The notes beneath the pieces were generated by a model. The model had not been told where the DNA came from. It saw only the letters and a list, made by a program, of their open reading frames with translations, and did not search any database. DNA of 64,000 nt from Histoplasma ohiense (taxonomy: Eukaryota > Ascomycota > Eurotiomycetes > Onygenales > Ajellomycetaceae): the NCBI GenBank assembly GCA_017607445.1, contig JAEVHH010000005.1, forward strand, positions 4,035,001 to 4,099,000, written 5' to 3'. Each line of letters opens with the position of its first letter. Position 1 is the stretch's first letter. Positions 21,753 through 33,800 of the stretch are shown here, one piece after another. A program made the translations under genes and the position numbers.

Positions 21753-22645
21753 ATGACGTCCCTTCTAAACCATCCTTCGTCTCATGCTGAAGACGTTGGT
21801 TATTCGTTCACTGAACCACAAACAACCGCCGGACCCAAACAACATCACGGCTTCTATCCGTAAGCTTCCCCTTCAGCTTTCTTCGTAATGGAGGTTCCTA
21901 CCATACTATAACTAAGCTCACAGCCCCCAACTAAAAATACCTTGACTCCAGATATACCGACAACGGTGGTTCAACACTTGGCATCGCAGGAAAAGACTAC
22001 GCAATCCTAGCAGGCGACACTCGCTCTGTCTCCGGCTACAACATCAATACTCGCTACGCGCCCAAGCTGTTCAAAATTGGCGAAGGATTTGAAGGTGGAG
22101 AAGGTGCCCATCTTGTCCTGTCCGTCGTAGGTTTCGCCGCGGACGGTCGCGCTCTGAAAGAACGCCTCGACGCCGTCGTGAAAATGTACAAGTACAAGCA
22201 CGGCAAGCCCATGTCCGTGAACGCTTGTGCGCAACGCCTCGCTACCATCCTCTACTCGAAACGCTTTTTCCCCTACTATGTGCATGCAATCCTAGCTGGT
22301 ATGGACGAGGACGGCAAGGGTGCGTTGTACAGCTATGATCCCGTTGGCTCTTATGAGAGGGAATATTGCAGGGCGGCCGGTGCAGCGGCGAGCTTGATTA
22401 TGCCGTTCTTGGATAATCAGGTTAATTTTAAGAATCAATATCTTCCTGGTTCTGGGGAAGGGAATGCCATGGATAAACAGCCCCGGCCATCTGAGCCACC
22501 GCCAAGGGATGTTGCGTTGCAGCTGGTCAATGATGCGTTTACTAGTGCAGTGGAGAGACACATTGAGGTGGGCGATGGGTTGCAGGTTATGGTGATTACG
22601 AGGGAGGGAATACAGGAAATTTACCACCCATTAAAGAAGGATTAG
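21753..22645 (+). CDS. PRE7: Proteasome subunit beta type-1 (Pre7, beta6)
   Basis: A non-catalytic beta subunit of the 20S proteasome core. Two exons, 21753..21859 and 21952..22645, give 266 residues. The intron (donor GTAAGC, acceptor CTCCAG) splits the Pro codon in HHGFYPYTDNGGSTLGIAG. The rest matches beta6: DYAILAGDTRSVSGYNINTR, HLVLSVVGFAADGRAL, RFFPYYVHAILAGMDEDGKG, ALYSYDPVGSYEREYCRAAG, and the C-terminus GIQEIYHPLKKD. The first part is a short propeptide. It converges on PNO1, whose stop is about 290 bp downstream. Confidence 0.95.
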
Positions 22646-22931
22646 GGGAGGGTTTCTAGACAGTTTTGGTTTTTCCTCTTCTTTTTTTCCTTTTCTCGGC
22701 TGGCTTGTTTGTGTGATGTGCGGAGCAAACTCCAACTCATTATGCCATGATAATATAATTGAAATGGACTCATACATTCTCATTATGTTTTCTGGTTTCG
22801 TTAAATCCAGTTTCCCACAATAACCGCATAAGTGCATAGTTGCAAAAACTGCAAATCAAGATCAAGTTAAAATATAATCCCAAACGCCATTGCTATTCCA
22901 CTGTAGGTATCATTCTTAGGAGCCGTTTTAT

Positions 22932-23899
22932 TCAAAACCGTTCTTTCATCCGCGCTGCCACAGTTCGTAAGTTGCCATAAACCTTGCCCTACAGTCAATC
23001 CAACACATCAGCATACACAAATATATAAATCTTAAAACAACTGGGCATGAAACACACGACATATACAAGCACTTACCGGAGGACTCCCCAAAATCAAACT
23101 AACAATTGCCTCCCTCGCAACATGGATATTCCGAAACCCGCCCAGAATATGAATCTTCTGATCCGCAAGCACAACACGAGTACGGCTCGCATTTTCAATC
23201 GCAAACTTCGTCTTGCCATCTTTCCCCGCAATCCGTCCTATAGCACGCCCCAAATGCTCCCCACCAAGCGTCTTCACATCCTTTATCTCAAACGTCTCGA
23301 TGTACAAATCATCTAGCCGTAGTAGCGCGATGGCGTCGTCAACGTCAAACCCGAGCGTGAACGCTTTTACAAAGTCCTCACCCTTCTGCAGCGCGCCCGT
23401 GTCTGTTGTGTGTTTCGATGTGCGCAGCTCGACAGAGCGGTTCTTGATGTTCATGCGTACTTGTAGTTTTAGGTGCTCGACGAGTGGCGGGTAGATTTTG
23501 GGCCATGTGGCTTTTAGAGGGGTCATGCGATGCGGGGGAACGGGGACTTTGCGGGTTTCTACACGGTAAGAGCCTTCGGACGAAGCTGCTGGAGTGAAGA
23601 CGGGACGGCCTTCGAGGTCGATTTGCATTTCCGTGTCTTCTTGGTTTTGTTCGGGGTGGTGTTTAGATTGTGAAGAGGGTTCTGTAGGCGCCACTGCGTT
23701 TGTGTCAATTAAAATGTCTTCTTCATCTGTATCTCATTGTTAGCATGTTGCATTCCTGATTGATTGGGCACTATAAGTGACCTGCCATAGGTGTTCTGTC
23801 AAAGGACGTACGCTGAGGGGGAATCTGAGACCCTACGGAGGTCTGATTATTGTCAGTGGCGTCCTCCGGGTACCTGATCCGTGCCGTGGGTGCTGGCAT
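22932..23899 (-). CDS. PNO1: KH-domain ribosome assembly factor Pno1/Dim2 (Rrp20)
   Basis: Required for 18S rRNA maturation in the 90S and pre-40S particles, where it shields the 3' end of 20S pre-rRNA and recruits Dim1. Exons 23899..23782, 23726..23077 and 22988..22932 give 274 residues. Exon 1 starts MPAPTARIRYPEDATDNNQ. The KH region is textbook: RSVELRTSK, LLRLDDLYIETFEIKDVKTL, GGEHLGRAIGRIAGKDGKTK, FAIENASRTRVVLADQKIHI and LGGFRNIHVAREAIVSLILG. The last exon encodes GKVYGNLRTVAARMKERF, the invariant C-terminus, after a donor GTAAGT and acceptor CTGTAG. It is divergent from MDM31. Confidence 0.95.
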
Positions 23900-24214
23900 T
23901 TTCTAAGCACTGTGGCCGTAGTTCGTAAGTTCGGGTGTATGGGGTTTAAAGAAAGGAAGAATGACCATAAAATAACTGTTTGATTTTGCCTTAACTAATT
24001 ATATCGTCACTGCTAACTAATTGACGTCGAAGAAAAGTCCGAAGTGTGGGAAAGTGGCGATCGGATGCAAACCAAACAAACATTTTCCTCTGATGATTTC
24101 ATGCCTTTTTTTTTTTTATGGAACGGGATATCAATCATGCCACGCTTTCATCCATCTTACGACGCTTGATGCTCTCCCTATAGCCAGAGAGCGTTCCAGG
24201 ATGACAACGAAATT
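23900..24214. promoter_or_regulatory. Divergent promoter region PNO1 / MDM31
   Basis: A 315-bp spacer between opposed start codons, with a T10 tract near 24108. No specific site was assigned. Confidence 0.45.
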
Positions 24215-26633
24215 ATGTCTGGCCATATAGGACGTCGATTGTATGCGAACATATACAAACGAGCGCATCCCCTCCTCTCCCGTGCTGAGCAATCCTCCTC
24301 CGCAGCCTGGTCATCGTTTATAACTGGCGCCACAATTCCATCAAACACTGCCCAGGGTTTGTTCCGGGGAAATTGGTCAAGGTCATTTTCATACTCTTCT
24401 CCTACAAGTGCTAAACAGATCACTAGACGCTTTGCATCTGGCGGATTTCTAGTCTTGGGCACCTCACCTACTTCCAATGCTGTGGAATCCGGCGCGTCAT
24501 GCGCTATCACTTCTTCGGAAAAGATAATATGTCAACACGGAAGTACGGGATATGTGGACAAACACAGGCTGGAGGGTTTGGCGAAAAGCGTTTGGAGAAG
24601 AAGTATCTATACCTCGTCGGGGGGCGATGATGATGATATGCAAACCTCCGCCGACATTCCCTCCAGAGCATCTAACACCACCACACAGCGCACGTCGTCT
24701 CCACCCGATGACACTAAGACCTCCAATCAACCATCTGTGACGCCCATTGAATCTGAATCTAGATCTGCTTCTGAACCTGCACTATCGCCGTTACACTCGA
24801 ACGGCAAAACTGTGTCAGGAAAGGCGCATACTGGTGGTAGTTCTACGACAACCAGCCATTTCACGGATCGATTGCCCCATCGACCCACGAAGGAAGAATT
24901 ACTGGCTGCCGCAACTGGGTTTTGGTCAAGGCTCAAAGTGCGTTTCAAGTGGTTCTCTATACGAAGTATCCGGCCCTTCAATGTAGATGATATTGGAGCT
25001 TTCTTTTCTTGGATTCTTCTTGGCCATGTACTGTGGATTATTCTTGGGACCACAACTTTCTTCTCTCTCCTGATATTAGCCATTAATACTGTTTTTGCTC
25101 AAGGTTTGTTTTGTCCAATTTTCTCTTCAAATAGATTCTTTTAATGCACGTCCTGACTGTTCGAAACAGAAACGTTGGCGAGATGGGTAGGCAACTACCT
25201 AACCAAATCCTCAGGACTCACCGTTGTTTTCGAATCAGCAATCGTACCTAAATGGAAGGATGGCGTTATAACGTTCAAAAATGTCTTCGTTTCGAGGCGC
25301 CCTGGCCAAGGTGCCGGAAACGTGAGCAAAGGTTCACCTAAAACAGCGGCTGAAACGGCTGCTGCTGCTGCGTTAAGGGATAATCAGTCGGACGTGGAGG
25401 AGGAAGATACGAATTATACCCAGTTCGACGTATCGATTAACACGGTCAACGTAACTCTATCATTTGCCAAATGGTTCAATGGCAAAGGCCTCCTGCGAGA
25501 TGTCGAAGTGATTGGCGTCCGAGGTATCGTCGACAGGACCCATGTGTGGTGGCCCGAGGGTGACCTCGACCCCAAATCATATCGACACGAGCACAACCCA
25601 GGTGACTTCGAGATCGATTCATTCAAAATGCAGGATCTGCTAGTCACAATTTACCAGCCAAATAATTTCCGACCATTTTCAGTCTCCATTTTCTCCTGTG
25701 ACCTGCCCCAGCTCCGACGCCAGTGGCTCTTTTACGATTTCATGTCCGCCAATACTATGTCTGGCTCGTTTGACAATTCTATATTTACGATCCATCCCCG
25801 GCAAACACATTCTTATACGGGCGCGCTGTTGGGCGACGGTGGAGAGGACCACGGCGAGGCTAGCCCGTGGAAAAAGCACAGTCGAATCCGTATTGATGGA
25901 CTTAGTATTGATCACCTTAACCGTGACGTTGAAGGACCGTTCTCATGGATACATGAAGGTAATGTCGATATCGTAGCCGACATCATGTTCCCGGCCGACA
26001 ATGATGAGAGCCTTGCGAAGGTCATGTCAGACTTTTACGACCGCCTGGAAGCCGCCGTTACGTCGAATCGCTACCAGACACATCCTAACGGCTCTGCTCC
26101 CCATGGTGCAGCTTCTCAGAATGAGGCCAATGGCAAGAGCCATGCTGTTCTAGTTTCTCCAGGGAGAGGGGGGGACGATAAACGATTGGTCGTTACTGAT
26201 CTCCGCATCCATCTTAATAACATACGAGCTGTTGTTCCTCTATTCACTAGGGATCTTTCATACGTCAACAACGCTCTCATTCGACCCATTGTCGCGTACA
26301 TGAATTCCAAGCGCACATTCATACCTATCCAGTGTCGACTTGTGAAGCGCGTTAGTGATTTCGATGGTAGTTGGACAATATACGATAGTGGGTTGATGAC
26401 CGATTTGTCCGCTGAAGTGAGTTAAACTTCCTCTTCCCCCTCCTCCCTTTCCCGTCTAGTGTGGAGTTTCAGGATGACTGACAGTTTCCCTCTTCACGCA
26501 GACCTACGAAGCATTCGCTCAAGATGTTGTGGATGAACAGGCTCGGAAACGGCGATTTAAGAAAGTGGGGCTTTGGTCTCTGCAACTTGCTGCCCAAGCG
26601 ATTTTGATGGGCATGGCAGGCAATATTGTATAA
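24215..26633 (+). CDS. MDM31: Mitochondrial distribution and morphology protein Mdm31/Mdm32
   Basis: An inner-membrane mitochondrial protein needed for normal mitochondrial shape, nucleoid organisation and cardiolipin homeostasis. Exons 24215..25103, 25170..26416 and 26502..26633 give 755 residues. The N-terminus is basic and poor in acidic residues for about 70 residues (a presequence), followed by a Ser/Thr-rich linker. A membrane segment follows (FFSWILLGHVLWIILGTTTF), then the conserved intermembrane-space domain: RWVGNYLTKSSGLTVVFESA, IVPKWKDGVITFKNVFVSRR, FAKWFNGKGLLRDVEVIGVR, RPFSVSIFSCDLPQLRRQWL and RLVVTDLRIHLNNIRAVVPL. A second hydrophobic segment is near the C-terminus (LQLAAQAILMGMAGNIV). 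I use MDM31 rather than MDM32 from general resemblance only; the two are paralogues. Confidence 0.92.
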
Positions 26634-29600
26634 ATTTTGTAGTCAAGGAACCACCCGACAGCATCCAACAAACGACTCGGCAATTTCTGTACATGTATAA
26701 TTTAGCACATTTTACGACTGTGAAGAATTTTCTCTTTTCTTTTGTCTTTTCTTTTCTTTTATTTATTTATTTCTTTACTTTTTTGGGTGGAGTTCTACGG
26801 AAAAGGAATTCCCTTGCAATCTTCATTTATACTTATATTTCTTGTTTCCTTGTCATCTTTTCGCTTCGGTGTTCATGACTTAAAGTTAACCCGGTATGCA
26901 CTATTTGATTCCCTATTCATCTGCGGTTGTACGTGCGGCTTGTTACAAGTGCTTGCTCCTTTTTATCGTTGTTTCTGATGTTCCATATTATTTAATTCTT
27001 GATTTTTCGATTTCTCCCTAACCGCATCCTCCACTCTAGAATTCTCTATATCCATATATCCCCAACATCCATCTCTTTCTCTGATTGATCTTTTTTCTTT
27101 TTTTTTCTTTGTGCTGAGATTAAATCCCGGTGGACAAAACGGAAAAGAACAGAGCGGCGAAGGGACGTATACAGTACATAGCTATTGCGTCGGTAACATA
27201 TTACTTTTTATTATCAGTTACCCCCTCATGCACCCTTTTTGGTGCTGTTATTACTGCTATACTCGGGAGGAATCTTGCAGGTGAGGTGGTGGAGCCGGTC
27301 AGTACCTGCTGCTTCCGTTCAAATATATGTTTATATATTTATATTGCATGTGAATGAACCACACGAACACTCACATCTGCGCCTGCAACGTCTCGGAAAC
27401 TTCTGCTCCAGCGTCTACAGTTTGATTATAAGTTATCAGACATGGATTGATCTTCACAGATGGGTGGATTTATAGATGGTATGTATAGTATATTGCATTC
27501 CCCAACACTTTCATCTCCCTTTATCCGACCCAGGGGTTCGAATGTTCTCTCTCATACTAGTATTTTGTTAGTTGTCAAAATGTGACATTTACCTCCTGTT
27601 GAACAGGGTGTTTTTTCATACTCTACTACCAATCACTTTGTCGTCCAATCATGCCTGAAATTTTCTTGTTCTCCATTGTCAACGTCTATTACCGAAGCTG
27701 TAACGATGAAAGAAAGCCTTGTATGCTCTCCCAGTATGGCAAGGAGAGGTGCTCGAATTTGGCTGCGAAACATGCGCTGATCGCAAATGGTCATCTTAAT
27801 CGAATATAAGTCGTTAAAGCACACCCCAGAACTTCCAGGTGATACACAGTGGGATGTATATCATCATCATCCCCAGATTATTTGGAGTTCTAGACTGAAG
27901 GATTGACAGCAGTTATCCCAGAAACACAGGATCGTATAGTAAATAACAACCAAAGGTGGTCCGATTTCAAATTTTTCCAAGAGAGCTCTAAGTACTGTCG
28001 TGCATGACTGAGTATGGATACATCAGGGGAGATTTTTCTGAAGTGGAAATGTGCAGCGGGATGCGAGTTACTGCGATATCTTCAAGGCGTGATATCGCGC
28101 GGACATCTTCAGATGTAACACGGATATTTCGCCGTTATCCAATGAACTATAAGGCGGGTAGATACTCAACCATTATATGATCCCTCTCCTGACCTGCTCG
28201 ACGGAGGCCCCTGACTCTAGCTTCAGAATTGCTCTGTGGATTCGGGATGACATTCTCGCACTCTACTCTCTCGCATATTACTGTATATGCACAGTACATC
28301 TATAATAAGATAAAGCAATACAGAAGCCCCTTCGCAAGCTAGGCTGTAGCAGCATGTTTTGTCATCCCTTTTTTGGGAATTAGTTAGCAATTATTAGGCC
28401 CCTAGGGCAACAGAGCTCAATCACCACCAGCACCGTGGTGGTATAACTAGAGGATACGAATCACCCAATCCAATCCTTCAACTGGGCAGCAATCAATTAG
28501 GGCTTGATCCAACCATCCTTAGTCAGCCCGACCTCCTTTTTCTTCCACCTCTCCCTTTGTCAACAATCTTTAATACATGTATGCGCCAAAAACAATCGGC
28601 GTTGGTCTCTCGTTTGTTTTGAACACGGCCATTTCCATCAGAGCTGGCAAGCTGGTTTCGAACGACTGATGTTGCATCTCGCTTCGCTGGCAACTTTCTC
28701 TTGTGACATTGTTTTCCACGTTTTGTAACCACCAGCCACTTCCGGTGCCCTCATCGACTCCATATCTATTTGTGGACTCTGTGGTCTCAATGTGAGTGCC
28801 CGGAAGTAGTTGAACATGAAAGGTTATACTGAACACATCTATCAGGAGACGGTAATCATAAACATCGACTTTACCGACAGTGTATCGGGAGATCTTGTGA
28901 CAGGACATACGTCGACATTGCTCCCTCTGCCTCTGCGTTTCTTGGCTTTTGACATTATCGAGTGCATCCAGATTCAGCCAGCCGACCTCACTGGATCTCA
29001 GTGGCTATTTCATCTTTTATCACCAACTACTAAAATCTATTCCATATGAGAACCCTCTCCGGTCTCGCACTGAGTCAGTTTCATTCCGAATATTGGACCA
29101 TTGTACTCCTCCCAGTGTTCGAAGTCCCAAGTTCATGTACTCAGCTCCCAATAGGTAGCACTAAACAGTGGTAATTGCTATCATTCGTGCGTTTGTTCTT
29201 TTATGTGGAGAATAATCACATTTCTCGGACTAGGGCTCAACTGGATCCTGCTGTTCTCTTCAATCTTTGCAAGATGTCAATGTCCCGCTTCTCTGCTGTT
29301 GATCGAACGGAGATGTGTTTTTCCCAAAATTATTTGAAGCTGCACAAGGGATATTTGAAACAATGATCATCCACTTTAACTATCTGTTCTAGAACCCTCC
29401 TACTAGGTTTCACTTGTGCTCAAAGTGCTCGATTTTGAACATGAGAGATACCGGCAGATCTACTGCTCACAAAGCTGGTCAGCAAATGATCCAATCATAT
29501 GAAGTTGACAGACACAACAAGCCTCACCGCCTTTGAGTGATCTATTTGTGCATTAGGAGATTCTTCCCAAGATTCCCAACACTGAAGTGTTCTAAGAGGA

Positions 29601-29968
29601 CAAGGGCTGGCTAGACAAAACATTTTGGGCACTATACTTGTGATCGACTATTATTTTCTCCCGAGTCTCCAAGACTGTTCTCTTGCTAAGCATTAAAGTT
29701 TTACCATTGAGAGTCATGTCATACTATACAGCCTTTCTAATGACTGCCAGGGTTGAAAATATTATCATTGTACCAGGACATTAACCACTATATCATCCAC
29801 TTCTGTTCAACACAAGTGAGAATCTGAACACAATCCTATCTCTGTGTATAACATGAATCAGGCTCAGTTGACATCAACATTTGACAGTCGTGTTCCTCAG
29901 CAACTGTTACAGTAAATATGCGTCCAGATATGGCCTTTTTAGGAGCAAGCATTGGCTGCAGCCCACTC
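26634..29968. other. 3.3 kb gene-poor region
   Basis: There is no gene I can support. The left part is T-rich (26700-27130). A minus-strand open stretch at about 28908-28570 (with GTHIETTESTNRYGVDEG and ending FGAYMY) looks somewhat coding but matches no family I know; it could be a relic. Confidence 0.4.
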
Positions 29969-29976
29969 TATATAAA
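29969..29976 (+). promoter_or_regulatory. TATA box of the secreted Thr/Val-repeat gene
   Basis: TATATAAA, about 180 bp before the ATG at 30149, implying a leader of roughly 150 nt. The perfect match suggests strong or regulated expression. Confidence 0.65.
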
Positions 29977-30148
29977 GAGTAGCATAATCACCCTACTGGC
30001 TCTCTTTTTTCTTCAAGTCATCACCGGGCTCGATCACCGATCTGATCACCTATCAAGCTAGCAAACCACCCTTTTGTAATTATCTCCTTTCGCCTCTTTC
30101 ATCTTCAAATAATCATCCGCATATTTTTGATATAGCCAGGCATTCAAA

Positions 30149-30801
30149 ATGGTTTGCATCAGTCAGATGGTTCAGATCGCCATTCTAGGTGCTGGGTATG
30201 TAATTCCCATTTCCTGCACATTCCAAGATTCTGATTTCCATCTAGCATTGCTGCTGCGAATCCCATTCCCGGAGGTGACCACTACCCGGAAAAGGAGATC
30301 AAAACCGTCACAGTTACCGAGTATAAAACGGCATACAAACCAGTCACCGAGTTCAAAGAGATCACCAAGTTCGTGACTGTCAACCATCCCGTCACCCAGT
30401 GGAAGACCATGACGATAACGGACTATCCCAAGCCTGTAACGATCACCGACTACAAACCAGTGACTGTTGTCCACACGCAAGCAGTGACTATTACTGCTGT
30501 CAAGGAGGTCATCGTTACTAAGACTGCTGTCCATGAAAAGCCGGTCACGCATTTCCAGACCATCACCGTTCCAGGAAAACCCGTGCCTGTGCCGACCACT
30601 ATCGTCAAAGTGCAAACGGTCACCAGTAAGTGCGAACCAAAGAAACACGACGGTGGAAAGTACCCCGAGGGGAAATATGACGACGGAAAGGGCTACGATG
30701 GAAAATACGGTGCCGGGAGGGACGACAGAAAGAATGATGATGGAAAAAATGAAAAAAATGACAATGAGTCCAAGGGGTACGATACCAAGGGTGACTATTA
30801 G
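30149..30801 (+). CDS. Small secreted Thr/Val-repeat protein with Lys/Asp/Gly-rich tail
   Basis: Two exons, 30149..30195 and 30246..30801, give 200 residues. The intron (donor GTATGT, acceptor ATCTAG) joins AILGAG to IAAANPIPGG, completing a short signal peptide with likely cleavage near the Ala run at about residue 20. The body is a degenerate repeat of about 10-15 residues around T-V-T-x-Y-K-P-V (TVTVTEYKTAYKPVTEF, VTITDYKPVTVVHTQAVTI), lacking Cys except one near residue 150. The tail has K-Y-x-x-G-K-x-D-D-G repeats. Such Thr/Val runs are common in fungal cell-surface proteins. No GPI signal is seen at the C-terminus, so it is probably secreted or wall-bound. ATG context is AAAATGG. No family is recognised. 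Confidence 0.8.
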
Positions 30802-33800
30802 ATGCGGTTCCTAGATGCAAGGTAAAATACGACCCCTTATCTCGTCAGCAGTAGGCTAAACGGCCCAAGAAACTCACAGCTAATTAATCGCCTACCAGAT
30901 ATGTCCTCGGCTTTTGTTAGCCATCGGGAAAAATCCTAAGCGAATAGGTAAAAAAGGGGATCAAGGAGTAGTCAGGCAATGCATCCTCCATCTTTTGAAC
31001 GAACTTTTCAGGAGGTGGAAATGGAATCGATCGTCGGTCTTCAGTCACCCTTGGCCTTTGTTCCTCATTTCTTTTATTTTCATTTCTCTAATTTCCTTAC
31101 ATTTTGATCAATCGGTCAAAGTTCCATTCATCTTTAGCCTAACTCATGCCTGTCCTTTTTGGACAAATATTTTTCACAAGAAAATGTCGAACGGGAAAGT
31201 AATGGAAAGTAATCAAATACCAACCCTAATGATCGCCCCGATTCCCTTTCAAACCCGTCCCTCTCTTTTTCCTACATAGCCCCAATAAACCCTTTGTATT
31301 AATTTTCTCTTCTCTTTTGGCTTGTTCTTTTCTCTTCCTCTTTTCTACGACGAAATTTTTGCTTTACGACATGACATTCACGTCGAAACGTTATTGTTCT
31401 CCTGCCACGACTAGATGAGAGATGGCGATTATCATACCTGGCTACGTTGGCAGCCAGAATGGAGGGGACAAAGGAAAAGGGAAAGGAAACATGAAATTCC
31501 CTGAAGAGGCAAAGATTTTTGCGCTATTTGTTCCTACCTTAGTGAGACAGATCGAATCTAAGTTCCATTGATATTGATGAACTTTGATCGTTTTTGCTTT
31601 AGCTCTAACGAATTCGTGATTTTTTCTTCCTGATCTCCCTTTTAATACCATCCCCTTATATGTTATTTTTATTCTTTCGCCAGAGATCGAACCTCATCTT
31701 AATGTTCGTCTTGGTGGCCCTTTTGATGTGAGGCTTATAAAATGGATATGCAAGAAAGCCAGATTGAACAATGCTGGATTCAAGAGTAAATTTGAAAATT
31801 GATCTGAGCGCTATCAAACGGATATAGATATTAGTAAATACTATACTAAAATGGTAACGGTCCTTGCGGCCCATTTTATTGATCTACTTGTTGTTCCATC
31901 TAGGTATATATATCTCCGTTCGCAGCCCTGCTGCCGGCTACTAACCAGGGATAGGATTTAGAGCAGGATACAATAAAGAGTACACAAATTTATCCATACC
32001 TTAAGTGGGTAGAGCTGTGGCATTACAATTGCCCATGTCCCAACAGTTAATTCAAGATGTGCCTACGCGCACAATGTGCCATGGAAGTAAATCATGAAAG
32101 TAATAATAGGAAACAAAGGCGACGGGACATGAAAATTCTACGGTGATAAATAACCAGCGTCAATCGTTAACGGTCAATGCCGGTAGCCCTATATGCAAAT
32201 CCAACTTGAAATGACATTCCATGATTTTTCTCGAGGGAGTTTTGTCTGGCAGATCTGCCGTATGTCTCCGTATGGTCTCAGGTATCCCCTCTTATTGGTA
32301 CCTCTGCATGAATTTTGAACCTCGCATTCCATTCCCTTTCCAGTTTAACAAATGCCATCCGCTCTCCCACGTATCCTTGTACATCTCCGACTGCCGTTTC
32401 CACATCAGAAGAATCTTCTAAGACGTAGCCATCGTCCCTTTGTTCCTTTGATGTGACAACGGAGTTTCCATCACCATTGCCTCCCGCTCACCATTCGCCC
32501 GCGCATCTATTAGTGGTAGCCACATAACCGTTGGCCATAAGATGTTGTAACACGCTGCAATTGGAGAAAGGAAGCTGTTTATAGATATATTTGAACAGCC
32601 CAGGCTTGGCTATATGAGAAAGAAGCCAATGTCCTGGCGGTCGTTGTTCCTTGAGTAGTTGCTGTTGTTGCGGCGTAGGAGTACAAACCAACGGCTCTAT
32701 TCTGAATGAGGTCATGGCAGTGGCATGTTTGGCGCAGTTTAGGATAGAGAAATTGTGTTTAGCTCGAGATCGGAATCGTTGATGCTCACTTCGAATGCGA
32801 AAGGGATGTCCCACCAAACGTCATGAATAAAAACAGCTGCAGTGGGCTGCTCTGAGTGGAAGGGATCCCAGGCTTCGCTCTTCCCAATATCAACAACGGG
32901 GGAGCCATGGATGTGCATCAGTTGGAGAGGAGTCTGCAAGTACACTGGTATCCAAACGGAAGTGCACCGAGCATGCTAGTATGTGATATAAATACTAGTA
33001 GTTGCTTGACGGCCGGTACGCCCGCTTCTCCAGATTGAAGAGGTCTTTAATAACGATTTAGATGCTGATATTTTGGAAAATGCAGTCACTGGGGCAGGAT
33101 CTTTCAGCGAAGTTGGGCTTCCTGCGATATGAATTGTCAACAGTTCAATGTCATTCTATTCTCTATATCAACGCTTTGAGAATGGTTACAACGTGGCTAG
33201 TTTGACCCCTTCTGTTCTCTGGGTAGGAATCGTAACGAATTTCGTATCTCATCGCTGACTTCCCAATTTATTTTCAATTTATTTTGTGCCTTGCCGTGTT
33301 CAGGGACAACAATGGCCGAGAGCAGCCATCTGTAGAGTTTTACACTCTTTGGCGTCCGAGGAGGATCTAATTCATCCAATTCATAGCCCGCGAGGGTGTG
33401 GCGGGTACTAGTACTGACGTGCTATGCTATGAGATGTTTCTCCATCTCGATATCAAAGCATCTTGCTCAGCGCATTACCCTATCCGGAACATGCCTCTTT
33501 TGCCTGTAGTCCAAAAATTCGCTGCAGGCAACCCAACCAGTGTCTCCATGTGATACTTCCTCTAGGTGAATACAACCACCCGAGAATCCACAATGCGGCA
33601 AAGTTCAAGAGAAAAATCTTTATTCCAGGAGAGTTTGTATGGGATGCCGCTCCATAATTTCGAAGTAATCCCCACGGCCCTGCTTTCAGGAACTAAATGT
33701 GTGTTGTAACCTGAATCCTCAGCACGTCAATGGTGTTTCGTTCCACAGATATGATGCGATGGACTGGTTGAATGGACTCGTATTCGGAGTCTCTCAATAC

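Noticed and set aside
28570..28908. 112-codon minus-strand open frame
   Set aside because: Looks weakly coding but has no signal, domain or splice partner; left as a possible relic, not called a gene.
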